The notes beneath the pieces were generated by a model. It saw only the letters and a list, made by a program, of their open reading frames with translations, did not search any database and was not told the origin of the DNA. Below, piece after piece: positions 1 to 9,363 of a stretch of DNA of 64,000 bases (its first letter is position 1; every line of letters begins with the position of its first letter). The DNA lies in NCBI GenBank assembly GCA_047602365.1, contig JASGHM010000002.1, forward strand, positions 1,674,001 to 1,738,000, read 5' to 3'. The translations under genes were made by a program, and so were the position numbers. The DNA comes from Piscinibacter sp047602365. GTDB taxonomy: Bacteria; Pseudomonadota; Gammaproteobacteria; Burkholderiales; Burkholderiaceae_C.

Positions 1-1
1 G

Positions 2-1039
2 ATGGTGACCAGCTTCCGCGAGGCAGTGACGCAATGGCTCGACAGCGTGCTGCCGGCCGACCTCTACGCACGCGCGGCGCCGGGCGGCGGGGCCGATGCA
101 GTGTTCGTCACCGATGCGCTGGTCGAGCAGGTGCGTGCGCTGCCCGGTGTGGCGCGCGTCGAGGGCCAGCGTGCGGCGAGCGTGCAGCTCGATCCGCAGC
201 GCCCGGCGGTGGCGCTGCTCGCGCGGCCGCTGACCGACCCCGCGCAGCGCCTGCCGCTGCTCGGCCAGTTGCTGAACGCACCCGCCGGCCTGCTGCCGGT
301 CTACGCCAGCGAGCCGCTGGCCAACGTCTATGGGCTGCATGCCGGGGCGCGCTTCGAGCTGCCTCTGCCCGACGGCCGTCGCGAGCCGGCGTTCGTGCGC
401 GGCGTCTGGCGCGACTACGCGAGGCAGCACGGCGCGATCGCGATCGACGCGGCCGACTACCGCCGCCTGAGCGGTGACCTGCGCCTCAACGACCTGGCGC
501 TGTGGCTGGCACCGGGAGCCGATGCCGCCGCGCTGCCCGATCGCATCCGCCAGCTCGCCGGGCCCGACGCCGCGCTGGAGTTCGCCTCGGCCGGCGAGAT
601 CCGCGCGCTGTCGCTGCGCATCTTCGATCGCAGCTTCGCAGTGACCTACTGGCTGCAGGCGGTGGCCATCGTCATCGGCCTGGTCGGCATCGCGGCGAGC
701 TTCTCGGCGCAGGTGCTGGCGCGGCGCCGCGAGTTCGGCCTGCTCGCCCACCTGGGGCTGACCCGTGCGCAGGTGCTGGCGGTGGTCGCCGGCGAAGGCG
801 CGCTGTGGAGCATGGCCGGCGTGCTGCTCGGGCTGCTGCTGGGCATCGCGGTCAGCGCGGTGCTGGTGCACGTGGTCAACCCGCAGAGCTTCCACTGGAC
901 CATGCAGCTGCTGCTGCCCTGGGGCCGCCTGGCCGCGCTGTGCCTGGCGATGGCGGCCGCCGGCACGCTGACGGCCTGGTGGGCCGGCCGCGCCGCCGGT
1001 GCCAGGCAGGCCGCGCTGGCGGTCAAGGAGGACTGGTGA
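2..1039 (+). CDS. FtsX-like ABC transporter permease, C-terminal part
   Basis: This is the C-terminal part of a membrane permease of the FtsX/MacB type; the gene almost certainly begins upstream of the window, and the ATG at position 2 is probably internal. About 345 residues are visible. A periplasmic-type soluble region (residues 1-210) is followed by three hydrophobic segments near 218-240, 257-290 and 303-330, the usual C-terminal FtsX arrangement. The segment ARRREFGLLAHLGLTRAQVL between the first two helices is the typical cytoplasmic loop of the family. Its stop overlaps the GTG start of the next gene (GTGA). Permease plus AttH/CrtC-like protein is the layout of attFGH-type clusters, so it probably exports or remodels a lipid or hydrophobic substrate. 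The substrate is unknown. Confidence 0.8.
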   Translation: MVTSFREAVTQWLDSVLPADLYARAAPGGGADAVFVTDALVEQVRALPGVARVEGQRAASVQLDPQRPAVALLARPLTDPAQRLPLLGQLLNAPAGLLPVYASEPLANVYGLHAGARFELPLPDGRREPAFVRGVWRDYARQHGAIAIDAADYRRLSGDLRLNDLALWLAPGADAAALPDRIRQLAGPDAALEFASAGEIRALSLRIFDRSFAVTYWLQAVAIVIGLVGIAASFSAQVLARRREFGLLAHLGLTRAQVLAVVAGEGALWSMAGVLLGLLLGIAVSAVLVHVVNPQSFHWTMQLLLPWGRLAALCLAMAAAGTLTAWWAGRAAGARQAALAVKEDW

Positions 1040-2119
1040 GGCGCCGCCACCTGCTGCTGTGCCCGCTGGCGCTGCCGGCGTGGTCGGCGAGCGGCCGCGC
1101 CGGTGCAGCGCGGCCGTCAACTCGCCTTCCCGCGCGACCACGGTTCGCACCCCGATGCGCGCACCGAATGGTGGTACGCCACCGGCTGGCTGGCCGCAGC
1201 GGGCGAGAGCGAACCGCTGTTCGGCTTCCAGGTCACCTTCTTCCGCTCGCGCACCGACGTCGCCGCCGACCACCCGAGCCGCTTCGCCGCGCGCCAGCTG
1301 GTGTTCGCCCACGCCGCGCTGAGCGACCTCGGCGCACGGCGTCTGCGCCACGACCAGCGCATCGCGCGCGCCGGCTTCGAGATCGCCCGCGTCGACGAGG
1401 CCGACACGCGGGTGGCGCTGCGCGGCTGGAGCTTCGAGCGCGCGGGCGCGATCGACGCGAGTGTCTATCGCACCCGCATCACCAGCGAGGCGGCCGGCTT
1501 CGGATTCGAGCTCGAACTCGCCGCCACGCAGCCGCTGCTGCTGCAGGGCGAGGCCGGCTTCTCGCGCAAGGGCCCGCAGCCCGAGCAGGCCAGCCACTAC
1601 TACAGCCAGCCGCAGCTGGCGGTGCGCGGCACGCTGACCCGCGAGGGCCGGTCGCAGCCGGTGCAGGGCCGGGCCTGGCTGGACCACGAATGGAGCGAGG
1701 CCATCCTCGCCGCCGACGCGGTCGGCTGGGACTGGATCGGCATGAACCTGCTGGACGGCAGCGCGCTGACCGCCTTCCGCCTGCGCCGCGCCGATGGCAG
1801 CGCGCTGTGGGCAGGCGGCAGCTTCCGGCGCGCCGCTGGCGCAGTGGAGGTGTTCGCACCCGAGGCCATGCGCTTCGAGCCCGGCCCCGGCTGGACCAGC
1901 CCGCTCTCGCAGGCCCGCTACCCGATCGACTGGCGCATCGACACACCGGCCGGCCGCTTCCGCGTGCGCGCCCTGCTCGCCGACCAGGAACTCGACAGCC
2001 GCGCCAGCACCGGCGCGATCTACTGGGAAGGGCTGTCGGAGCTGCTCGACGAGTCGGGCCAGCGCATCGGCCTGGGCTACCTGGAGATGACCGGCTACGC
2101 AGCACGCTTGCGCCTGTGA
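1036..2119 (+). CDS. AttH/CrtC-like lipocalin-fold protein, apparent frameshift near the N-terminus
   Basis: The product resembles the carotenoid 1,2-hydratase (CrtC)/AttH family of secreted or periplasmic lipocalin-like proteins. Diagnostic stretches are FPRDHGSHPDARTEWWYATG near the N-terminus, SHYYSQPQL and WLDHEWSEAIL in the middle, and IYWEGLSEL near the end. The gene is broken: a signal peptide (VRRRHLLLCPLALPAWSASG, GTG start at 1036, overlapping the permease stop) lies in one frame and everything from about 1103 onward in another. Removing one base between about 1085 and 1110 restores a 360-residue protein. Either a recent mutation or a sequencing error is possible. If 1103 (GTG) were the real start, the protein would lack its export signal. 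Function is inferred from family and from the adjacent permease; no pigment genes are nearby, so carotenoid chemistry is unlikely. Confidence 0.72.
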
Positions 2120-2224
2120 GTTGCGGCAGGCGAGGGGCTGTCACTCCCCGCGGACTTGCCGCGCGTCAAGCCCGTCGGCCGCAGCTGCGCGCAGACTGAG
2201 CACATTACAGAACGGAGACAAGCC

Positions 2225-4350
2225 ATGGCGCAGTTCATCGATTCCATCGAGGCGGCGGTCGATCGTGTGCTCGACAGCGTCGACGGTGACATCGTGCTCG
2301 GCATCCCGCTGGCCATCGGCAAGCCGAATCCCTTCGTCAACGCGCTGTACCGGCGCATCAAGGGCAACCCGGCGCGCCGGCTGCGCATCGTCACCGCGCT
2401 GTCGCTGGAGAAGCCGGTCGGCAAGAGCGAGCTGGAACAGCATTTCCTCGGGCCACTGGTCGAGCGGGTGTTCGAGGACTACCCCGACCTGGCCTACGTG
2501 AAGGACCTGCGCGCCGGCACGCTGCCGCCGAACGTCGAGGTGCGCGAGTTCTTCATGAAGACCGGCGACTACCTGGGCAACTCGGCCGCGCAGCAGAACT
2601 ACATCTCGACCAACTACACCTTCGTCGCCCGCGACATGGCGGTGCAGGGCATGAACGTGATCGCGCAGGCGGTCGCCGCGCGCGGCGAAGGCGAGGCGCT
2701 GCGCCTGTCGCTGTCGAGCAACCCCGACGTGGTGCTGGAGGTGGTCGAGAAGCTGCGCGCTGCCGGCCAGCCGCTGCTGACGGTCGGCGTGATCAACCAG
2801 AAGATGCCCTTCATGCCCAACGGCGCCGAGGTCGGCCCCGAGTTCTTCGACCTCGTGGTCACCGACCCGGCCGGCACGCATGCGGTGTTCGCGCCGCCGA
2901 ACAACAAGGTCAGCGCGGCCGACTACGCGATCGGCCTGCACGCCTCCAGCCTGGTGGCCGACGGCGGCACGCTGCAGATCGGCATCGGCTCGCTGGGCGA
3001 CGCCATCGCGCAGGCGCTGATCGTGCGCGACCGCCACGGCGACGAGTACCGCCGCATCCTCGGATCGATCAGCCCCGACGGCCTGGCCGGCCGCGAGCTC
3101 GACCGCTTCGACCAGGGCCTGTACGGCTGCTCGGAGATGTTCGTCAACGGCTTCCTGAAGCTGATCGAGGCCGGCATCATCCGCCGCGAGGTTTTCGGCG
3201 ACACCGTGCTGCAGCAGCTGCTCAACGACGGCGAGATCGACGAGGTGGTGAACGCCGGCGACGCTAACGCGCGCTGCTGCGCCGCGGCCGCATCCGCTCA
3301 CCGCTGGACGCCGCCGACCTCGCCTACCTGACCCACTGGGGCGTGCTGCGCGAAGGCGTGCGGCTGGACGGCGACGCGCTGGTGCTGGGCGACGCGCGGC
3401 TGCGCAACGACCTGATCGCCGCCGACAACCTGGAGCGCATCGGCGCCGCGTTGCTCGGCAGCCGCCTCACCCACGGCATCTTCATGACCGGCGGCTTCTT
3501 CCTCGGCCCGCGCGATTTCTACGAGCGGCTGCGCACCATGCCGCCGCAGGAGCTGGCGAAGATCGACATGACGCGCATCGACTTCATCAACCAGCTCTAC
3601 TCCGAGAACGGCGGCCAGGGCGACCTGAAGCGTGCGCAGCGGCGCAAGGCGCGCTTCATCAACACGACGATGATCGTCACGCTGCTCGGGGCGGCCTGCA
3701 GCGATGCGCTCGAATCGGGCCAGGTGGTCAGCGGCGTCGGCGGGCAGTACAACTTCGTCGCGATGTCGCATGCGCTGCCCGACGCGCGGCTGCTGATGAT
3801 GCTGCGCGCCACCCACGACAACAAGGACGGGCTGAAGAGCAGCATCGTCTGGAGCTACGGCCACGTGACCATCCCGCGCCACCTGCGCGACATCGTCATC
3901 ACCGAGTACGGCGTCGCCGACCTGCGCGGTCAGAGCGACAGCGAGGTCGTCAAGCGGCTGATCGCGGTGGCCGACTCGCGCTTCCAGGACGAGCTGATCC
4001 GCGAGGCCAAGGCGCACGGCAAGCTGGAAGCCGGCTACGAACTGCCCGAGCGCTACCGCCACAACCTGCCGCAGGCGCTGGAGGACAAGCTGCACCCCTG
4101 GGCCCAGGCCGGCCTGCTGCCGGACTTCCCGTTCGGCACCGACCTGAGCGAGGACGAACTGCACATCGTGCGTGCGCTGAAGAAGCTCAAGCACGCCACG
4201 CAGCACCCCGGCGAATTGCTGACGATGGCGATCAGGAGCCTGTGGGAAGGCAAGGAAGCGCCGCTGCCCTACCTCGAGCGCCTCGGCCTGGCCGAGACAC
4301 ACAGCTTCAAGGACGCCTTCGTCAGGCGGCTGTTCGCCGGCAACCTGTAG
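2225..4350 (+). CDS. Acetyl-CoA hydrolase/transferase family protein, frameshifted
   Basis: A CoA-transferase/hydrolase-fold enzyme that probably hydrolyses acetyl-CoA or transfers CoA between short acids (acetate/succinate type). The ATG at 2225 has a GGAG ribosome site seven bases upstream. The N-terminal CoA-transferase domain runs to about 3260, and the acetyl-CoA hydrolase C-terminal domain (GVGGQYNFVAMSHALPDARL, ITEYGVADLRG) follows from about 3340. The frame changes in the run AACGCGCGCT at 3266-3275. Deleting one CG pair joins the two halves as NALLRRGRIRSPLDAADLAY and gives a 707-residue protein without loss, so the break is either recent or a sequencing error in a CG repeat. It stands alone, followed by two small hairpins and the convergent efflux operon. 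Confidence 0.75.
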
Positions 4351-4352
4351 CC

Positions 4353-4387
4353 GCCGTGCGCCGGCTCACGGCAAACTGCGTTCGCAG
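4353..4387. terminator. Possible bidirectional terminator between convergent genes
   Basis: Two short hairpins fill the 49-base gap between two convergent genes: GCCGTG/CACGGC (4353-4358 and 4367-4372) and CTGCG-TT-CGCAG (4376-4387). Neither is followed by a clear T-run, so the assignment rests on position and symmetry only. Confidence 0.3.
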
Positions 4388-4399
4388 GTGACACCGGCG

Positions 4400-6013
4400 T
4401 CAATGGGCTCCGCCGGCATCGACCGGCGCGGCATTGCGCCTGGGCGCGGTCAGCCAGACCATCACGATCATCACCAGGAACAGCCCGGCCGAGAGCCGGA
4501 ACAGGTCGGTGGCGGCCATCGTGTAGGCCTGCTGGTCGATCAGGCGGTTCAGCGTCGCCGAGGCCTGTGCGGGGTCGAGCCCGGCCGCACCGAGCTGCGC
4601 CAGTGCCTGCGTCGCCGCGCCGTTGCCCGGGTTGACCTGCTCGGCCAGGTGGGCGTGGTGCATGATGGCCCGGTCCTCCCACAGCGTGGTGAAGATCGAG
4701 GTGCCCATCGCGCCGGCGGTGATGCGCACGAAGTTCGACAGGCCCGAGGCGGCCGGCATCTGCTCCGGCGTCAGGCCGCTGAACACGATGGCCTGCAGCG
4801 GGATGAAGAAGAAGGCCATCGCGACGCCCTGCACCAGCGTCGGCAGCAGCACGGTCGCGAAGGTCGACTGGGCGTTGAACTGCGAGCGCATCCACAGCAC
4901 CAGCGCGAAGACGACGAAGGCCACCGTCGCCAGCTTGCGCGGGTCGATGCGCGAGACGTTCTTGCCCACCCAGGGCGACAGCAGGATCGCGAACAGCCCG
5001 ACCGGCGCCATCGCCAGGCCTGCCCAGGTGGCGGTGTAGCCCATGTACTGCTGCAGCCACAGCGGCAGCAGCACGACGTTGCCGAAGAACAGGCCGTAGG
5101 CCACCGCCAGCGAGACCGTGCCGAGCGCGAAGTTGCGCCGTGCGAACAGGCGCAGGTTGACGATCGGGTGGTGGTCGGTCAGCTCCCAGACCAGGAAGAA
5201 GGCCAGGCCCACCACGGCGACGACGGCGAGCGTGACGATCTGCCCGGAGGCGAACCAGTCGAGCTCCTTGCCCTTGTCGATCATGATCTGCAGCGCGCCG
5301 ACCCACAGCACCAGCAGGCCCAGGCCGATGCTGTCCAGCGGCACCTTGCGCGGGCCGGGGTCGCGCGTGCGGTAGATCGACCAGGCCAGTGCGGCGGCGA
5401 ACAGGCCGACCGGCACGTTGATGTAGAAGATCCACGGCCAGGAGATGTTGTCGGTGATCCAGCCGCCGAGCAGCGGCCCCATCACCGGCGCGACCAGCGT
5501 GGTCATCGCCCACATCGCCATTGCCGTGCCGGCCAGCAGCGGCGGGTAGCTGGCCAGCAGCAGCGTCTGCGACAGCGGGATCATCGGCCCGGCCACCAGG
5601 CCCTGCAGCACGCGGAAGAAGATCAGCGACTCGATGTTCGGCGCCATGCCGCACAGCCACGAGGTCAGCACGAACAGCAGCACGCTGGCGACGAACAGGC
5701 GCACCTGGCCGAAGCGCTGCGTCAGCCAGCCGGTCAGCGGCACGGCGATCGCGTTGGCGACGCCGAACGAGGTGATGACCCAGGTGCCCTGCGCCGGGCT
5801 GACGCCCATGTCGCCGGCGATCGCCGGGATCGACACGTTGGCGATCGACGAGTCGAGCACGTTCATGAACGTCGCCAGCGACAGCGCCAGCGTGCCCAGC
5901 ACGCGCGCGCTGCCCTCGAGCGGAGGGAAGGCCACGCGGGCCGGTGCGGCAGGCGCGGGCGGCGCCGGCCGCGCCGGTGCCGCGTCGTCGGCGGTGACGG
6001 CAGCGTTGCTCAC
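4400..6013 (-). CDS. emrB: DHA2-family MFS multidrug efflux transporter (EmrB-like)
   Basis: Inner-membrane proton-driven drug exporter of the 14-helix DHA2 (EmrB/QacA) family, 537 residues. The GTG start at 6013 overlaps the emrA stop (GTGA), giving translational coupling. Visible motifs are LDSSIANVSIPAIAGDMG in helix 1, the TSFGVANAIAVPLTGWLTQRFG loop (motif A region), and GPLLGGWITDNISWPWIFYI, which matches the motif C region and the helix 5/6 junction of DHA2 pumps. About 14 hydrophobic segments are spread over residues 40-520. It forms a tripartite system with the EmrA-like adaptor and the NodT-type outer-membrane channel upstream in the same operon, under the MarR repressor. Substrates cannot be read from sequence; hydrophobic drugs, uncouplers or plant phenolics are typical. 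Confidence 0.9.
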   Translation of the reverse strand: MSNAAVTADDAAPARPAPPAPAAPARVAFPPLEGSARVLGTLALSLATFMNVLDSSIANVSIPAIAGDMGVSPAQGTWVITSFGVANAIAVPLTGWLTQRFGQVRLFVASVLLFVLTSWLCGMAPNIESLIFFRVLQGLVAGPMIPLSQTLLLASYPPLLAGTAMAMWAMTTLVAPVMGPLLGGWITDNISWPWIFYINVPVGLFAAALAWSIYRTRDPGPRKVPLDSIGLGLLVLWVGALQIMIDKGKELDWFASGQIVTLAVVAVVGLAFFLVWELTDHHPIVNLRLFARRNFALGTVSLAVAYGLFFGNVVLLPLWLQQYMGYTATWAGLAMAPVGLFAILLSPWVGKNVSRIDPRKLATVAFVVFALVLWMRSQFNAQSTFATVLLPTLVQGVAMAFFFIPLQAIVFSGLTPEQMPAASGLSNFVRITAGAMGTSIFTTLWEDRAIMHHAHLAEQVNPGNGAATQALAQLGAAGLDPAQASATLNRLIDQQAYTMAATDLFRLSAGLFLVMIVMVWLTAPRRNAAPVDAGGAH

Positions 6014-7320
6014 GAGCGTGTCTTCGCCAGCACGGCCAGCTTGGCACCCGACGCGGCCTGCGCGGGCGCGCTCGCCGGGCCATGCGCCGCAGCGCGGCCG
6101 AGGTTGGCGGCGATGATGCCGTTGACCAGCTTGTCGGCCTCGGCACGCGGCGCCTCGAAGGCCTGGGTCGTGCTGCTGCGGGCGACCGCGGCGCCGAGCA
6201 GCGGCGCGCCGTCCTGCGGCGCGACGTCGACCGTCGCCTCCATCGACAGGCCGACACGCAGCGGGTGTTCGGCGAGCTGCTTGGCATCGAGCTCGACACG
6301 CACCGGTACGCGCTGCACCACCTTGATCCAGTTGCCGGTGGCGTTCTGCGCCGGCAGCAGCGCGAAGGCCGCGCCGGTGCCGGCGCCGACGCCGGCGATG
6401 CGGCCGTCGTACTCGACCTTGTTGCCGTACAGGTCGGCGGTCAGCCTGACCGGCTGGCCGATGCGCATGCGGCGCAGCTGCACTTCCTTGAAGTTCGCTT
6501 CCACCCACACCTGCTCGAGCGGGATCACCGTCATCAGCGGCGTGCCGGCGGCGATGCGCTGGCCGACCTGCACGGTGCGCTTGGCGATCTGGCCCGACAC
6601 CGGTGCCGGCAGCTCGGCGCGCTGCACCGCCAGCCAGGCCTCGCGCACCGCGGCGGCGGCACGTTCGACGTTGGGGTGCTTGTCGACCGCGGTGCCGTCG
6701 GTCAGCGCCTGGTTGCCCAGCGCCTGCTCGCGCGCCGCGGCCAGCGCGGCCTGCGCCGCGGCCAGCGCACTCTTCGCGCCGGACAGCGTGGTCTCGGCGT
6801 GCTTCATTTCCTCGCCGCCGACGGCACCGCTGGCCAGCAGCGGCTGGCGGCGCGCGACGTCGTCGCCGGCACGCGCGACATCGGTCTGCAGCCGGGCGAC
6901 CTCGGCCTCGCGGGTGCGCACCGTGGCCGCCAGCGTCGCGTTGTTGGCGTACAGCGTGCGCACCTCGCGCACCGTCTGTGCCAGCTGAGCTTCGGCGCGC
7001 TCCAGCGCGAGCTGCGCGTCGGCGGTGTCCAGCTTCACCAGCGGCTGGCCGGCCTTGACGATGTCGGTGTCGTCGGCCAGCACGGCCAGAACGGTGCCGC
7101 CGACCTGCGGCGTGATCTGCACCACCGGCGCCTGCACGTAGGCGTTGTCGGTCGCTTCGTGGTGGCGCAGCACGGTGGCCCAGTAGGCGCCATAACCGAG
7201 GCCGGCGAGCAGCGTGACGCCGGCGACGGCCAGCAGCGCCGGGCGGCGGCGCGACGGCGCGATGGCCGGCGCGGGCGCCGACGCAGCGGCGGGGCGGGTG
7301 TTGTCTTGGTTCGAGCTCAT
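6010..7320 (-). CDS. emrA: HlyD/EmrA-family membrane fusion protein
   Basis: Periplasmic adaptor linking the EmrB-like pump to the outer-membrane channel, 436 residues. It has a short cytoplasmic N-terminus, one transmembrane anchor at about residues 25-45 (ALLAVAGVTLLAGLGYGAYW), then the EmrA signature HEATDNAYVQAPVVQITPQV and the lipoyl half-motifs around VGGTVLAVLADDTDIVKAGQ. A long alpha-helical hairpin spans about residues 95-220, and the second lipoyl half plus beta-barrel lie in PVSGQIAKRTVQVGQRIAAG and onward. The ATG at 7320 is preceded by GAGGGA. It lies 31 bases after the channel gene and overlaps emrB by four bases. Confidence 0.9.
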   Translation of the reverse strand: MSSNQDNTRPAAASAPAPAIAPSRRRPALLAVAGVTLLAGLGYGAYWATVLRHHEATDNAYVQAPVVQITPQVGGTVLAVLADDTDIVKAGQPLVKLDTADAQLALERAEAQLAQTVREVRTLYANNATLAATVRTREAEVARLQTDVARAGDDVARRQPLLASGAVGGEEMKHAETTLSGAKSALAAAQAALAAAREQALGNQALTDGTAVDKHPNVERAAAAVREAWLAVQRAELPAPVSGQIAKRTVQVGQRIAAGTPLMTVIPLEQVWVEANFKEVQLRRMRIGQPVRLTADLYGNKVEYDGRIAGVGAGTGAAFALLPAQNATGNWIKVVQRVPVRVELDAKQLAEHPLRVGLSMEATVDVAPQDGAPLLGAAVARSSTTQAFEAPRAEADKLVNGIIAANLGRAAAHGPASAPAQAASGAKLAVLAKTRS

Positions 7321-7351
7321 GATGATCCCTCTTCTGTTCTTCGCGGGCCGC

Positions 7352-8764
7352 TCAGGCCTCGTGGTAGCCGCCGCCGAGCGCACGCGCCAGCGCGACTTCG
7401 GCCGCCAGGTGGCGCGCCTTCAGGTCGGCCGCGGCGCGACGCTGCGTCAGCACGTTGGTCTGCGCGGTCAGCACGGTCAGGAAGTTGCCCAGGCCGGCCT
7501 GGTAGCGCTGCACGGCCAGGTCGAAGGCCGCATCGGCGGCGCCGGTCGCCTCGGCCTGGGCGCGCTGCTGGCGCTCCAGCGACTGCAGGCTGCCGACCTC
7601 GTCGGCGACCTCGCGCAGCGCACGCAGCAGCGTGGCGTTGTAGGCGTCGATCGCGGCGTCGGCATCGGCCCGCTTGCTGTCGAGCTGGGCGCGCAGCCGG
7701 CCGCCGTCGAACAGCGGCAGGTGCAGCGCCGGCCCGGCGCCGAAGGTCCGCGAGCCGGCCTCGACGAAACGGTCCAGCCCGAGGCTGGACAGGCCGACGA
7801 AGGCGACCAGGTTGACGTTCGGATAGAACTGCGCACGCGCGACGGCGATCTCCTTGCCCGCGGCGTCGACACGCCAGCGCTGCGCGACCAGGTCGGCGCG
7901 GCGGCCGATCAGGTCGGCCGGCAGCGTCGCCGGCAGCGCGGCGGAGCGCACGCCGGCCAGCGTCGGCGCCAGCGTGGCGTAGGCCTGCGGCCCCTGCCCG
8001 GCCAGTTCGGCCAGTGCGTGGCGGGCACGCAGCGCGGCTTCGTCGAGGGCCTCGATCTCGACCTGCGTCTGCGCGATCAGGCCCTCGGCCTGGCGCAGCT
8101 CGACGCGCGTGTCGAGGCCGGCGGCGATGCGCTGGCGAACCAGCGCCAGGATCTGCTCGCGCTGCTGCAGCGACTCGGCGGCCAGGCGGCGGTTCTCGAG
8201 CAGACGCGCCAGGTTGAAGTAGGCCGACGCGACGTTGCCGGCCAGCAGCACACGCGCGGCCTGTGCATCGGCCTGCGCGGCGCGGCTCTGGCCGATCGCC
8301 GCATCGAGCGCGGCGCGCTGGCGGCCGAACAGGTCGAGCTCCCAGCCGACGCCGATCTGCGCGCTGTTGTTCCAGTGGATGGTGCCGGCCAGCGGCGCCG
8401 GCACCAGGCCGTTCTCGGTGAAGCGCTGGTCGCTCAGTTCGACCGACAGGTTGGCCTGCGGCTGGTGGGCGGCGCCGGTGGCGTCGACGGCCGCCTGCGC
8501 GACGCGCACACGCTCGCCGGCGCTGGCCAGCGTCGGCGAGGCAGCCAGCGCCTGGGCGACGATCGCATCGAGCTGGGCATCACCCCAGGCGCTCCACCAG
8601 GTCGGGGCGGGCCAGTCCGCGGTGCTCGCGCTGGCACCGAGCGCAGCGGGTTCGAGCACCGCGCGCGGTGCGGTGGCGGCGCCGGGGCTGGCGCAGCCGG
8701 CCAGCCAGAACACCGAAGCCAGTGCCGAGGTCAGCACGGCCAGGCGCAAGGCGGTGCCGTTCAT
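7352..8764 (-). CDS. NodT-family outer-membrane efflux lipoprotein
   Basis: Outer-membrane channel of a tripartite efflux pump (TolC superfamily, NodT subgroup), 470 residues. The N-terminus is a lipoprotein signal with lipobox LAGC near residue 25, so the mature protein is probably acylated. WWSAWGDAQLDAIVAQALA is the usual NodT start of the mature domain, and two outer-membrane efflux repeats follow at about residues 60-250 and 260-455 (GVGWELDLFGRQRAALDAA; FGAGPALHLPLFDGGRLRAQ). The ATG at 8764 overlaps the marR stop by four bases. Encoding marR, channel, adaptor and pump on one transcript is a common Burkholderiales arrangement. Confidence 0.9.
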   Translation of the reverse strand: MNGTALRLAVLTSALASVFWLAGCASPGAATAPRAVLEPAALGASASTADWPAPTWWSAWGDAQLDAIVAQALAASPTLASAGERVRVAQAAVDATGAAHQPQANLSVELSDQRFTENGLVPAPLAGTIHWNNSAQIGVGWELDLFGRQRAALDAAIGQSRAAQADAQAARVLLAGNVASAYFNLARLLENRRLAAESLQQREQILALVRQRIAAGLDTRVELRQAEGLIAQTQVEIEALDEAALRARHALAELAGQGPQAYATLAPTLAGVRSAALPATLPADLIGRRADLVAQRWRVDAAGKEIAVARAQFYPNVNLVAFVGLSSLGLDRFVEAGSRTFGAGPALHLPLFDGGRLRAQLDSKRADADAAIDAYNATLLRALREVADEVGSLQSLERQQRAQAEATGAADAAFDLAVQRYQAGLGNFLTVLTAQTNVLTQRRAAADLKARHLAAEVALARALGGGYHEA

Positions 8765-9243
8765 GCAGCCTCCTGCTGGGCTTGCAGTGCCTGGCCGTTG
8801 GCACTCATGCGCTCGATCAGCTTGAGCAGTTGCTTCCAGTCGCGTTCGCTGAAGCCGGCCAGGAAATCGTTGTTGACGGCGGCCAGCACGTGCGGGATGT
8901 GCGCCGCGGCTTCTTCGCCGGCGGCGGTCAGGCGCAGGTGCACGACACGGCGGTCCGACGCCGAGCGCACACGTTCGATCAGGCCCTTGCTTTCCACCCG
9001 GTCGAGCATGCGGGTGATCGCGCCGGCGTCGATGCCGGTCTCGCGGGCCAGCTCGATCGCCGTGGTGGCGCGGCCGCTGCGGATCATCCACAGCGGCTTC
9101 CATTGCGCGTCGGTCATGCCATGCCGGGCCATGCGCGTCTCGACCTCGCGGCGCATCAGCTGCATCAGCTTGAAGACCTGGTGGCCGACACTTTCCGCCA
9201 CGTCGTAGCGGTGACCGTCGTAGGGGGTGAACTTGTCATCCAT
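8761..9243 (-). CDS. MarR-family transcriptional regulator of the efflux operon
   Basis: Winged-helix repressor of 160 residues, first gene of the efflux operon. The wHTH region covers about residues 40-110: TDAQWKPLWMIRSG, TAIELARETGIDAGAITRML (recognition helix), then DRVESKGLIERVRSASDRRV (wing). C-terminal helices provide dimerisation. The ATG at 9243 is the only good start; the upstream coding-looking region is antisense to the ABC exporter. It probably represses its own operon and is released by the pump's substrates, as with EmrR and other MarR proteins. Two short perfect dyads lie in the intergenic region just upstream (9278-9304) and are candidate operators. Confidence 0.9.
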   Translation of the reverse strand: MDDKFTPYDGHRYDVAESVGHQVFKLMQLMRREVETRMARHGMTDAQWKPLWMIRSGRATTAIELARETGIDAGAITRMLDRVESKGLIERVRSASDRRVVHLRLTAAGEEAAAHIPHVLAAVNNDFLAGFSERDWKQLLKLIERMSANGQALQAQQEAA

Positions 9244-9277
9244 CGGAGGCGCCCGGGCCGCCTTATCAGCAGCCCAA

Positions 9278-9304
9278 GCAATCATTGCGTAGGCAAATTT
9301 TGCC
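9278..9304. promoter_or_regulatory. Candidate MarR operator: two adjacent dyads
   Basis: GCAATCATTGC (9278-9288) and GGCAAATTTTGCC (9292-9304) are perfect odd-centred palindromes four bases apart, in an AT-richer patch between marR and the divergent ABC exporter. Their size and GCAA/TTGC half-sites suit a MarR-family dimer. Assignment is by position and symmetry. Confidence 0.5.
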
Positions 9305-9351
9305 GGAGCATCTATTCCCGAGTGGCAACAGGGGCTTTCGCCCCGGCCGCC

Positions 9352-9357
9352 TAGACT
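9352..9357 (+). promoter_or_regulatory. Candidate -10 box (TAGACT) of the ABC exporter
   Basis: TAGACT ends six bases before the ATG at 9364, so a transcript from it would be leaderless or nearly so. No ribosome-binding site is seen. It belongs to a recurring pattern in this window. No clear -35 is visible. Confidence 0.4.
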
Positions 9358-9363
9358 CGCCGC

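Noticed and set aside
9329..9345. GGGGCTTTCGCCCC as a terminator
   Set aside because: It lies in the promoter region of the ABC exporter, and no gene ends upstream of it on either strand.
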